This document shows positions 24,047 to 34,846 of a DNA stretch of 64,000 bases, piece by piece. The notes under the pieces were generated by a model. The model was not told the origin of the DNA. It saw nothing but the letters and a program-made list of their open reading frames with translations, and searched no databases. The stretch is from Marsupella aquatica (lineage: Eukaryota > Marchantiophyta): positions 5,952,001 to 6,016,000 of the forward strand of contig OZ316896.1 of NCBI GenBank assembly GCA_973895155.1. The letters run 5' to 3'. Both the position numbers and the translations under genes were made by a program. How positions within the stretch are numbered: the stretch's first letter is position 1; each line of letters opens with the position of its first letter.

Positions 24047-27001
24047 ATGGGGGAAGAGGGTGATGACATGGAGACAGACATGGGGCTTGGAGAGTGGGGT
24101 GAAGAGGAAAGATTGGATATGGATGGAGACCCAGATGCAGGGGGCTCACAGAAAAATGCACCTGTGCAAGATGCACAGGGCCCTCATCAAGTCCCAGGTA
24201 GGTGGGCAGCTAGAGAGAAATCACATAATCCATACCCTAGAAGGAGCCAGAGTTATTGGCAAGGGACGCCTGATAATTATGATGATGACTATGATGGAGC
24301 AGAAGATGGATGGGATGAATATGAACACCCAGAGCGTGGTAGAGACGGGTACAGAGGGCAATGGAAAGGTGAGGAGGATGATTGGACAAGTAAGTGCCTT
24401 GTGCTAGTGATTTTGTGATGGTAGTAGAGATTTAGCTCAATATGCACTTATCTGATGTGTAGCTAGGGCAAAGAGTTTATCTTACAGGTCCATGAGTGTG
24501 GCATGTACCTGTTGGTATGCAGACTCTGATTGGGACAATCACGAAAACAACAAAGGCCATCCACGTTCAGATAGGAGGCAATCATTCACAGGCGGGAGAA
24601 ACGCCCCTAATTCATCAAGACAAAGCAATAGGACAGGTGGTCCAGAACCATCTATGCGCCAAGGGAGAGGTAACTTGGTCATTGCAGAATTGCTCTGAAG
24701 TCCACTGTATATTTGGCAGCGGGATTTATGATTCATACTTACCTAATGTAAGTGACTGTAAATGGATCCTGTAAATGTGCAGGGACTCCAGGGAGGTTTG
24801 GACAATGCAATCCAGGCCGTGGGGGGAGATCAGGCCGTGGAGGGACCCCAGGCCGTGGGGGGACACCAGGCCATGGAGGGACACCTAGTAGCGCTTCAGG
24901 GAGTACCAAGGCAGGAGACAGTAACAAATTTGGTAAAGTAGAAGTGAATTCCGAAGGTTGGATAACTCCCACATGTGATGGTAAGAACCGTTGGCATTCT
25001 GACCTAAGAGGAGAAGTATTGCGTTGGTTAGATTTGAGCATTACAGAGTTTAGGAGTCAGAACAAAGCTGATTGGGCTGCTATCTGCAAGGACATTCTTG
25101 AACGGTGGGAGTATGTTGGTAATGATGGTAAGGGCCCAGTTGAAGATTGCATATCAGATTATGCAATGAGGATTTTGAAACAAGAGAGGCATAGGTTGAA
25201 AAGGATGTGGATAGACAATGGTTCTAACAGGAGAATGCCACCACCCCCATCATTGGAACTGGATCAATGGACACGGTTAATCAAAGGGTTCATGTCGGAG
25301 GCTGGACAGAGCAAGAGTGAACTGATGTCAAATGCTCGAGGCAAAGTGAAACACCTTTCACAGGCTGGGAGAGGAAGTTATGCTCCAGTGAAAGAACAAT
25401 TGGTAAGGCAGTGACATGCCTGATAGTAAGCCTCAAACTTATCATCTTGCTACCATTATTACATTTTCATTGACAATCAACACTTGGTTTCATTCATATG
25501 TATGTTGATGTGGACTGCAGAAGAAATTGACAGGTGAAGAACCATCAGCACAAGAAGTGAGAGAGGAGTTCATGAAACAAAGGAGTGAGGTGACAAGTGT
25601 AACTTCCAAACAGGTGATTATGTTGTAATTCTGTATGTTCTGTGACTATTTGGCCTTGAGCATCAGAAAAAAATGTAGTAGGAAGTAAGCAACCAGTTCT
25701 TGGGGACAGTTATCTGAGATATGTAAGCTGTGTTATGACAGGGAACTGTTACAACTCTCACAGAGATGTGTGAACGGTTGAAGTCATTAGAGTGTGGACT
25801 CCCTCGAGTGGAAAGTAAATTGGCTGATCATTTGGATATTGTGGAGGCATCTGTAGCGAACCTTCTTGCATCAGTGGAATCTAATTTCAAGCTTGTGATT
25901 GAAAAATTGGGTGGTTCCCAACCAAACAATGAGGGCAACATTGTACAAAGTGTGCCCTTGTTAACAAAAAAGGGAATTGGCAAATCTGACACAGGTATGG
26001 AAATGACACCGGCCCATTGTTCATTGTGTCCTATGTTCAAATGTTAGAAGTAAGTTTTCATGAATTGAGTGAATGGTTTGAATGCAGGAAGAGTGGAGGC
26101 AGAGAAGGACCCTGTAATCAGTAAGCAGAAGGGCAAGAAGGTTGCTGAGACAGGTAACCTGCTATGATCCAGTACATTACATTTGAAAAGTGCATGGAGT
26201 TTTGTGAAGCTTAAGCCGGTTGGAGGTAATCTTTTCTGTAAGAACTGGTTGGATGAACTGGGATCTGAAGTGACATCATGATTGATGTATCAGGTGATTC
26301 AAAGAGCAATAATGAAGAAGATGTGCCCAGTGCCTCAGTGACCATAGCCAAGGAGGTATCAGGTAAGCTGATGCTTTAAATTCCTCTATATGAATGTTGA
26401 GCAACAATTCAGTGGTTAATAGATTCAACCTGAATATTGTGGTGTGTTTATTGATCAACAGAAGCAGACATGGAGCATATGGCAATGGCAAAGAAGGGGA
26501 AGAAGGCTGTTCATAATGGTAAGGAGATAGTGACAACTTTGTGGTTGGTGACATGTACATTTAGCACATGTGATGAGTGATTGACTTATGTTGGACATGA
26601 CACTGAATTGTAGTTGATGCAGAGTTGACAGACTCTCAACCAAGTGGGAGTAGGGTGAAGCGACGTCGAAACTTGGGAGCAACATTGGATGCAAGTAAGA
26701 TTGTAGATGCTTCAATTGAAGCAAGTACAATGTTGGCAGATACTGAGATGATGTCGCAGGGAAATCCTGCTACACAATCAGAAGTGTCAAATATGGATGC
26801 AGATTCTTTGAAGAAGAGTGTAGCCAATTCTCGATCACCAGCACAAAACACTCGTGCCAAAGTCATGACTCGCAACCAAGGTATGAATAATGTCATGTAT
26901 AAGCCACCCAGGAAAGCCAAGAAAAACAGCCAGGGTAAGGTGGAGGTGATAGCCACAGCAGAGCCAGTCCATAATCTTCTATCATGGGAGGATGACTCGT
27001 A
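24047..27001 (+). CDS. Second CACTA gene, TnpA / Ptta-En-Spm-like, multi-exon
   Basis: A gene of about ten small exons. Exon 1 starts at ATG 24047 with an acidic Gly-Asp-Glu-rich stretch. Exons near 24522-24665 and 24781 onward hold Arg-Gly repeats (GRGGTPGRGGTPGHGG, built from 21-base DNA repeats). The main exon, 24781-25404, contains SEGWITPTCDGKNRWHSDLR, a helical region, and LSQAGRGSYAPVKEQL. After an intron (GTAAGG...CTGCAG) comes KKLTGEEPSAQEVREEF, typical of the Ptta/En_Spm transposase family. Later exons (25742-25994, 26088-26152 and others) give a coiled region, and a basic tail (26615-27001) ends LLSWEDDS and TAG. In En/Spm the second protein binds subterminal repeats and assists the transposase. 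Exon borders other than those named are approximate. Confidence 0.7.
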
Positions 27002-27760
27002 GGTATGTGTGGGTACAGGCATTTTGCGACCGGATCATGCAAAATTCCATGGCAAAGTGGTCTCGGATGACCATGTAGTAGTGTTGTTGACTACAATGAT
27101 TGTATCTGATTGTAATTTGCCATTTCTGAATAGAGACGATGATCCACCTCAGGAAATAATTGCAGATGCAGTAGGATCTCTTGTGCTCTGGCCATCAGAG
27201 TGTGTTAGTCTGCAGTGACTGAATGCAAGTGTAGATAGCATCATGTGAATTGTGTCACATTTTGACATTGCCTTGGAAAGATCCAAGAAATATCTGTACC
27301 AATTTTTCCATTTGGTAAAGAGGATGAAGGAGACGTTGTGTGTGACATTGATATTTCTGAATTCTGTATGTATGAAACAAGTGATTGATGTCAAACTATG
27401 GCTCTATGGTGATTGTCTATGATACTTGAATCTATTTTATCATTTCAGTATTAGTGTGTATGGTATAGAGGAATACTTTGTGACTTTCTTTGTAGTCTAT
27501 GAAGTTTGAATCTGTGAATTCATATTAGTGTACATGGTATAGAAGATGGCTTTCTGAAACTATGTATTCTAATGTTAACATGATGAATGGTGAACTTATA
27601 GAGTGAGTTCATTCCAAGTACACAATAAAACATGAATGCAATATGTTATTTGTGCACAAGAGTGGGTTCATTCCAAGTAGTATAGTGGGGTCTTCATCAC
27701 TCATATCCAGTTGACATAAAAGACTTATACATACCCCACAAAGTATATTTAAAGACTACC
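27002..27760. other. CACTA 3' non-coding region
   Basis: AT-rich with repeated short phrases such as 'tagtgtacatggtatag' (about 27452 and 27527) and 'gagtgggttcattccaagta' (about 27601 and 27661). No gene is recognised. It separates the second gene from the right subterminal repeats. Confidence 0.5.
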
Positions 27761-27769
27761 CTCCATAAC

Positions 27770-28014
27770 CTTTTTAGTCGTTCCCAACGACTCATCATCG
27801 CAGCCCATAAAAGACTAAAAACGACTCACCAAAGCTACCCACACAAAGACTAAAATAGACTGAAAATCCAGTCTATTAAACGACTTATAAACCAGTTCTA
27901 TAAAGGACTCAGTTGATTATAGTAACAAAACATACGACTCGCAGTCCTATAAAGGACTAGAGTCCTTCCCAGTCGTTTCCAAGTCCTATACGGTACTGAA
28001 TAGTCGTTTAATGG
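27770..28014. promoter_or_regulatory. CACTA right subterminal repeat region
   Basis: Dense copies in both orientations of AGTCGTT/AACGACT and of the words AGTCCTATA and TATAAAGGACT, close to the right terminus. Similar words occur inside the left terminus (about 11480-11620). In En/Spm such subterminal repeats are binding sites for the TnpA-type protein. The binding role here is inferred from position. Confidence 0.7.
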
Positions 28015-28044
28015 GGTCTAAATACCCCCCGGTTTCTACTAGTG
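28015..28044 (-). repeat. CACTA right terminal inverted repeat
   Basis: Thirty bases whose reverse complement begins CACTAGTAGAAACC and ends TATTTAGACC. Followed directly by TAA, the candidate 3-bp target duplication. Confidence 0.93.
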
Positions 28045-28045
28045 T

Positions 28046-31014
28046 AATCCGACTGTGCTCAGGGACTCCGCGAATCTGGAACGACTTAAATTGGCATGGA
28101 CAGACGGAACTGAGGACCTTGTTGACCCCCACCTGAAATTAGATCGGGCCTTCCATAGGTTTCATTTCTGCTTCATGGATCTTCAGTCCTTGAAACGACC
28201 TCAAGAGGTCGAATTGGCTCAACTTAAAGACAAGCTACTCTATAGACAGCATTAGGGATTTCTCCTCTACCAAAGACTATGTTTGGACGTTGGATCTAGA
28301 GGAGGCACATCACAACCGCAGGCTCTCCCGGATTAAATGGCTTGGCCAAGGGGACGAGCCCTCTAAGTTCTATTTTTCCTTAGTGAAAGCTAAACGTCAG
28401 AGGGAGAAAATGGAGGTGCTACTAGTAGAAGGCGGTGAGATGATTCTGGAGGAAATACTAATTGTAGAGGAAGTGCAAAGATACTGCGAGGAATTATATT
28501 CATCGCCTGAGATGAGTGCTACACTCGTGAGCGAGAGGATAGCTGCCCGCATGAGACTGAGCAGCCACACTCATTTTGCCCCTTTTGTGTTTGAGATCTG
28601 GAAACTTGCAGCTCTTCCATCCATAAAGGAATTACATGAAACATTGATGCTGCTGCCCGCTGACAAAGCCCCAGGAGTGGACGGGTTGACAGCAGAGGTT
28701 TTCAAGTGCTACTGGGAATTTATGAAGGTTGATATTCACAATATGGTCCGTGAGTTTTGGCGGACTGGAGAACTGGCACACTGCATCAAAGATGGGGTGA
28801 TTCGATTCATCCCCAAGAAAACTGACAAGAGGAAACTGAGTGATTGGCGTCCTTTAACTATGCTGACCACTATGTACAAAATCTTGGCTAAACTGTTGGC
28901 TGTGAGACTGAAGGTGCTTCTCCCTAAGATAATCAATCCTCAGCAGACAGGATTTATCCCAGGTCGACATATCTTAGAAAACATTTCCCTTACTTGGTTA
29001 ATGAACGATTGGCTGAGCTACACTGGAACTCCTGCTCTCTTCCTTAAACTAGATTTTGAAAAGGCTTTTGATCGAGTGGACCACTCGTACATCTGGGACA
29101 CAATGCACCTTCTAGGACTTGGCCCACATTTTATCTTCCTAGTTAAATCGCTCCTCAGTAATGCAAGCTTTAAGGTTCTTGTCAATGGGCTCTGGACTGC
29201 TGATGTCCGGATGCTTTGGGGTGTGCGACAGGGCTGCCCCTTGTCCCCCCTTCTCTTTGCCATTTCGACACAGCCGTTGATGGATTTTTTCAGTGCAGAA
29301 ATCAATGTTGGCAGGCTCCAAGGCATCCAAGTTTTTCAGTTTTTGAATATCTGCTTTCGACTTTTTGCGGATGATTTAGGACTTTTTATCCTTGCTACGG
29401 AAGTAGCTTTCAATCAAGCCCAGGATGCTATCCATTGCTATGAGATGGCTATGGGAGCTAAGCTCAATCTGAAGAAATCTATTGTTATTCCTTTTTCTGT
29501 TGATGTGATCCCAGATTGGTTGGAGGACACAGGGTGTTTTATCAGTGAACCCGACATGGTGCAAAAGTACCTGGGTGCACCCTTCGGGAATGGATTATCT
29601 GAGAGCCAACTCCATTGCTTCTGTCTCGATCATATTGGGGCTAGGCTCTATTCATGGTCTACACGGTTCTTATCATTTACTGGCAGATTGCTCCTGGTGA
29701 AACATGTCCTCCAGGCCATTCCGGTATACCACATGATGTTCCTGCGGTCACCAAAGGTTTTGACCAAGAAACCGATTGCTCTGAGCAGAATCTTTCTATG
29801 GGGCACTAATGTGCTGGGGAGCAGGCGTGTCCCGTTGGTGGCATGGGAGAAGCTTACTCGTCCCAAGCTGGATGGGGGCCTTGGTCGGAAAGAGTTCCAA
29901 AGCCATTTGGATGCTATTTTGAGCAAGTGGTTCACTGAGGCTCTTGACCATCCGTCATCTAAATGGGCTTCTTTGTATGTTGAGAATCTTACTCTAATCA
30001 AATGGAGGAACTACAAGACGATCCGCAGGAATAGGTACTCAATGTCGGACAAGATGCTGCTTAGCACCCCACGTTCTTTTGGGAAATTTATTTACACTGG
30101 TCAACTGTGGGCTGCTTGGGAACTTGTGCGAGCCAACCTTATTTTTATTCCGGGAGTTTTTGCTATCCCTGGTCACTGGGGTATGGAGGACCAGCTATGT
30201 AGTATGATTGACTTTTATGATCTCCCTGAGTCTAACATACTTGCAATAGTGAAGATCTGTGGTTGTCTGGGATCCCGCATTGTTGTGGATCTATGGTCTC
30301 AAGCTGACGGGGAGTGGAAACCCGTGACTGATCTCGTCTTACGGTTAAGGGAATTTTCTTGGGAGGCGAAGCAAGGGACACTTGCTTTTATTCGGGATAT
30401 TCACCAATCTGTTTTCCGGGGATGTGCTTTTGACTCAATGGCTAGGCAATGGAGATGGTTAGATAAGGCCACTATTCCCCATTGCTTTGAGCTATCTCAC
30501 AGCCGGGTGTATGAAATGCTCCGCCCCAAGGGCTCTGATTTCTGCTGGCTCAACCGGATCTGGAATGAAACCCTGACTGAGGCTGCCTGGTGTAGATTTT
30601 GGACAATGGTGTGGATGGCTGATCTCTCTACTAAGGCTATAACTTTTGTATGGAGGATATTGGCACAAGGGCTTTTCTCTAGTTCTAGGGCGTTGAGGAT
30701 GTCTAAATCAGATGGAACTTGTACTCTTTGTGTGGACACTGTGGAAACTACCCCCCACATTTTCCTTTATTGCAAACATGCGCTCTGTTGTTGGAGGGTG
30801 ATCAGAGGCTTGGTGCTTTAGACCTTGGCCTTTTGTCTATCGTTGGTTTGCTTCACTCCACTACGGGGAAGGAACCTCTGACTACATTACGTCTTTTCCT
30901 ATTGTATCAATCCCTATGGAGCTTATGGCTTGCGCGGAACTCTCAGACTTTTGACCGATCCAAGTTGAGGGTGTTCGATCAACTGTACGTTGATCTTCTC
31001 AGAGACCCTTGATA
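28046..31014 (+). pseudogene. LINE-A ORF2, reverse transcriptase and zinc finger part
   Basis: Continues LINE-A ORF2 after the CACTA insertion. The first part (28046-28254) carries LERLKLAWTDG, then a one-base shift near 28255 leads into a frame open for 843 codons (28290-30821). Reverse transcriptase blocks in order: PADKAPGVDGLTAEVFK, RFIPKKTDKRKLSDWRPL, QQTGFIPGRHILENISL, LFLKLDFEKAFDRVDHSYI, GVRQGCPLSPLLFAIS and the catalytic RLFADDLGLF. A C-terminal zf-RVT region follows (VWRILAQGLFSSSRAL, CTLC, then H-x4-C). After 30821 the tail continues in another frame to 31014. This half is far less damaged than the endonuclease half of the same ORF. Confidence 0.9.
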
Positions 31015-31502
31015 ACCTGAATGCAGTAGCTGCGTCCTCAGCCCTGGGCAAGAAGCACAAAAGACTTACTCAAGCTATCTCAATCTTAACTGTAGAACAT
31101 AATAGGATTCTCCGGAGTGGTGTACGTCGCACTGGTACTCACTGACTTGTGTTCTTTTTGGAGATGCAACATATGAGATGCCCGATGAGATGGTTAACTA
31201 GGAATTTGTTCTATGCTTGATAGTATACTGTTGGTCAGAGGTTTCTTCATAGTAAAAGGGATTGTACTAGGATAATCTAAGCACTGTTGGATCCCACTCT
31301 GTGCAGTATCTAGTCTGGACACTGAGCTATGTTGCTCTGTTACTCAGATGGGAATCCCTAGGCTTGTATACTGCTTTGTTGTTGCTGCGGCATAGCTTTG
31401 TTTTTCTTTCCGCCCTGGATGGCCTGCCGCCTTTTGGCCTGCTTGGTTCCCCCATCCGTGGGGTTCACACAAAATAAAAGTTAAAATTAAAAAAATTAAA
31501 AT
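31015..31502 (+). other. LINE-A 3' UTR and A-rich tail
   Basis: Non-coding sequence downstream of ORF2, ending in an A-rich stretch of the pattern AAAATTAAAAAAATTAAAAT at about 31470-31500. It then meets the target duplication TACCAGCG. An irregular A/T tail is usual for plant LINEs. Confidence 0.75.
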
Positions 31503-31622
31503 TACCAGCGTTGTCTTTACTAATAGTACTATTAAGTACTATCACTAACAAGTAAAGGTCTAGCCCAAGTAATACCAATGCTATGTTTACTAATAGTACT
31601 ATTTAAGTACTATCAGTAACAA
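31503..31622. repeat. Minisatellite block between the two LINEs
   Basis: One and a half units of the 74-bp family, with CTAATAGTACTATTAAGTAC, AACAAGTAAAGGTCTAGCCC and AAGTAATACC words. It ends with AAGTACTATCAGTAACAA (31605-31622), the target site of LINE-B. Confidence 0.9.
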
Positions 31623-32683
31623 AACTCCTCAGAAAACTTTGAGCAGAGTGAGCTTGGAAAGCGCATGGGCGGAGCTGAGAAGTGCTCTCCCTTTTGTGGT
31701 TTCGTTCTGATCCCTATGGGATCAGGAGGGACCTTGAATATCCGACTGGAATCGTGAAGAGGGTTTTGAAGGAATTCCAGTGAAGTTGCTAGTGCTGTTA
31801 ACAGGTTGGAATCGGAATTGCTATAGCTGCAAACGAGTTCGAGCAAAGTCGTGGCTGAGTATTAGGGCACACGGTGTGCATTCAGTTTTGGCATCGGAGG
31901 GAACAAAGCATGTGAAGGTTGTTTTACGACGAGGTATGCGGGGGAGAGAAGACCGGGAAGCCAAACAGGATTGGAAAAGGCAAGGCTGAATCGAGTCTGC
32001 GGCTCTGGCTGTGTATACACATAAGGACTTACTGAGTGATCCTCCGCGGTGGTTTTTGGGGGAGGGGAGGAGACGGAGTGTGACGGCACATATGGGCAGG
32101 AAGATGAGGTCGGAGGAGGGGACTTGTTTAAGTAACTTGTGGCGGGCTCTCTTGTGACCCCTTCAGCTTTTGGTCGCAAGAGATTGTAAGCAAGGATCGC
32201 TCTGAGTCAAGCATTGGAGGTTCGGGTGCCTGGGCAGCTATTGGTTGACGGACACTTTGAAGACCGTGTGACATTTGGGGGGTCGTAAGAGTTGGACCTC
32301 GTTGCATTTGAGATAGGAGGGTGAGGAGGAAGGAGTTAGCAGAGAAGTTCTGGTACCTTCGTTGCTCGACCTCGGAGTGTTGATGTAGGAGTGGCAATTT
32401 TCACTAGGATCTCTTTGGGGTACCACGGTGTGCCACGGAGATCGTGGGAAAAAGGCCATCCTTGATGAGGAGACTATAAACTCGGAGATTGCTGGAATAT
32501 GTAAGGAGTAATCAGGAAGTGAATTGTCCAAGCACTGCCGGAGTGAAGAATGGTGATTCGGGCGTTGTGTGCTGCGGGAGGCTGTGGACTGTTGACTAAA
32601 TCATGGGTAAGTAAGAGAAGACTTTGACTCTTTGCTTCCTTAGTGGATGACACTACAATCGATTAATATAAGAAGTTAGTAAG
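31623..32683 (+). other. LINE-B 5' UTR / internal promoter region
   Basis: About 1.06 kb with no long sense frame, G-rich in places. In LINEs this position holds the internal promoter. No specific promoter motif can be pointed out. Confidence 0.5.
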
Positions 32684-34537
32684 ATGGGGGAACAGGGGAT
32701 AGACTATTATGGATCCTCAGGACGTAGATTCTCTCATGGGGGGCGTCTTGCTGGTGGACGAGTTGCGAGGATGATGCAAATGCACCCTAGTGCTTGTAAC
32801 GAGGTAGCGGTGGAGAGAACACCGGGTCTAGGGTGTGAGGGCAGGGGACCTCCTGTGGAATTCTCTACGCAAGATGCGTGTTTGGGGTGGATTGATCCGG
32901 TCTTGACTACACCAACCGCGGCCCGGGACTCATTGAGTGATAATCTGATGGACATTGAGAGTCATGCTATGGAAACCAGGCCTGAGCTCAACGCGGAGAG
33001 GGGAACTGGACTACGAAGGACCCTGGAGGAGACGGCGGGAACTGGAATGAAAAGAGATACTTTTCAGACCAGGGACAGTGGAGATGCGAGGCGAGGCGCT
33101 GCTGAGGGCATCGGTGGCGCATCGATGGGGAGAATGGGGCCATGGGAGAATGCGGAGAGGCGTGCGGTTTCTCTAGAGGAAGAAGAACCAGAAGACTGCA
33201 TTAGGATCCTGTGTGAAATTGCGATTAGATCAAAAGGTGATTTGGACAAACGTTTGTATACAGAGGTGGAATGGAACCTATCGGAAGTAGCACGGAATGT
33301 GAGGCAGCTTTATAATTGTGCGTTGATCTGTTACTTTACAAAAAGAACGCCGCTCCTCACTGACTTCAGAGCATGGGTTGATGAGGTGATGACAAATCAA
33401 GATCTAATTGGCCTGTCTTACAGGTGAAATTTGTAGGGAAGAATTTCTACATGATTGTCTTTGAAAACCCGGACCATAGAGATCTAGCTCTCAATTACGC
33501 GCCCTGGTTCATGGAGAGACGATTTGTATACACTTTCCCATGGGAGCCATCATTTGATGTAAAATGTGAGAACTTTACTAAACTTCCTGTATGGATCGAG
33601 ATCCTGTTTTGTGACCTGGCTTTGGAGGGCTGCAGAAGAAAGATAGCTAGCTCTTTAGGCACTCTGCTTTACTATATCCAGGGACACAAATTCAGCTCAT
33701 ACCCTCACGATCGGGCCTATATACTCTGGGATACGGATAGAGAAGTGCTTGCCAGCATTAAGATTCGGATTCGAGAAGATATAGTAATTTGGCAACCTGT
33801 AACTTTTAAAAACATTCCTTATCACTGCTATCGATGTAACCAAAGAGGTCACCTCGCCAAGAACTGTAAAGAAGATGTGGAGGCTGTTGGAGCACGGAGA
33901 ACTGTTGTGGACCCCCCGGAGGAGAAAGACGATGAAAGACACTCGGAGGCAGACCATAGGAGGTGCTTCATGCGGAAGCCAATGCTGAAGCAAGGGCTTG
34001 ATTTTGGGAGGCTAATGTGCCTCCTCCCGAGGTTTTTCCCTTCGTGGTGGTGGTGGATTGTGCTCAGGTGGAGCAACTTTTGGAACGCCCTGAGCCCAGG
34101 GGGGTTGGGCTGCTGGCCCCTGTGGGATTGCAGAAGGAGAACAATGACAATTGGGTTGAGACCGCTCAATTGGGAAGGAGTGAAGGAGAGGTGGATTTGC
34201 CTCCGTCTTTGGGAGCTGCTGGCTGCATTACTGACTCACATGAGTGGCTGCGACCCTGTGTCCTCCGCTTGATACCATCGCCCCTGCACTGGGGCCCATT
34301 TATACCCCTAGTTATGCAACGGGCAGAATACTTGAGGTCCCCTTGGCTGACATTTTGCGTGCTGGGAACGATGAGACCTTCTCATTTCATGCGGAATCTG
34401 ATGCTGAGATGTCAGAATACGAGGCTTATATCTCACACAGTAAATTCAAGGCTAGAGCCCGCAAACAGGAGCTTCGCACACCGCCGTCCAAAAGACCAAG
34501 AAGGCCAAAGGAGAGGCCAAAAAGCAAAGATCACTAA
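32684..34537 (+). pseudogene. LINE-B ORF1, DUF4283-like region plus CCHC zinc knuckle
   Basis: The first part (ATG 32684 to 33427) has a low-complexity Gly/Arg/Glu-rich start and then ILCEIAIRSKGDLDKRLY and CYFTKRTPLLTDFRAW. It stops at TGA 33425. The domain continues in another frame from 33424: KFVGKNFYMIVFENPDHRDL, KLPVWIEILFCDLALEGCRR, YPHDRAYILWDTDREV. The intact knuckle CYRCNQRGHLAKNC follows at about 33826-33867. The junction base context (CCTGTCTTACAG|GTG) resembles a splice acceptor, so a small intron is possible, but no good donor was found. After further frame changes the tail at 34244-34537 carries AEMSEYEAYISHSK, shared with LINE-A. This protein packages LINE RNA. Confidence 0.82.
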
Positions 34538-34846
34538 GATTCTCACAAGGTGTTATGTCTGATGCAGGCGGAGCAGAGGACCTGGAGAGGGAAGGCGGGA
34601 GGGTAGTGCGACCTCCAAGGAAGGCGAGTGAATTCAACTATGGGCCTGGGGAGTGCTCCCCTCTGCGTTGGGACGGTTGATATTGCCTCCCCCATGCGGG
34701 TCTCTCCTGCGGGATCAATCAGTGGATACATGAGTGGACCTATTGGCCGGGAGCTGACAGGGTGGTCGCCGGGTGGACGCACCAGGATCTGAGAGACGGA
34801 GAAGGTGGTTGGCTATGCTATGCACTAACAAGGGCACAGTGGGAGG

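Larger units (their letters stand above)
11449..28044. mobile_element. 16.6-kb CACTA (En/Spm-type) DNA transposon
   Basis: Both ends begin CACTAGTAGAAACCGGGG in inverted orientation, followed by a TTTAGACC block. The right end has TAA immediately outside (28045-28047) and the left flank has TAA at 11348-11350, just before the 98-bp filler. This is consistent with the 3-bp duplication of CACTA elements. Inside are a tnp2-type transposase (20174-23869), a second multi-exon gene (24047-27001), and an extra block of PHD, BRCT and F-box-like coding regions (17011-19820). Subterminal repeats of the words TATAGGACT and AACGACT flank both ends. The orientation of all genes is left to right. The transposase has at least one frameshift, so this copy is probably not autonomous. 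Confidence 0.92.
9145..31502 (+). mobile_element. LINE-A, 5'-truncated non-LTR retrotransposon split by a CACTA element
   Basis: The LINE begins immediately after TACCAGCG (9137-9144) and ends in an A-rich tail (31470-31502), after which TACCAGCG recurs at 31503-31510. This is an 8-bp candidate target-site duplication within the minisatellite. Its left part (9145-11350) holds ORF1 and the endonuclease part of ORF2; its right part (28045-31502) holds reverse transcriptase and the zinc finger. Joining 11350 to 28048 across the CACTA insertion restores one reading frame (YFKAN followed by PTVLRDSANLERLKLAW), which matches the unbroken protein of LINE-B. The 5' end is truncated: the region matching LINE-B's 5' UTR and first ORF1 part is absent. 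Confidence 0.88.
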
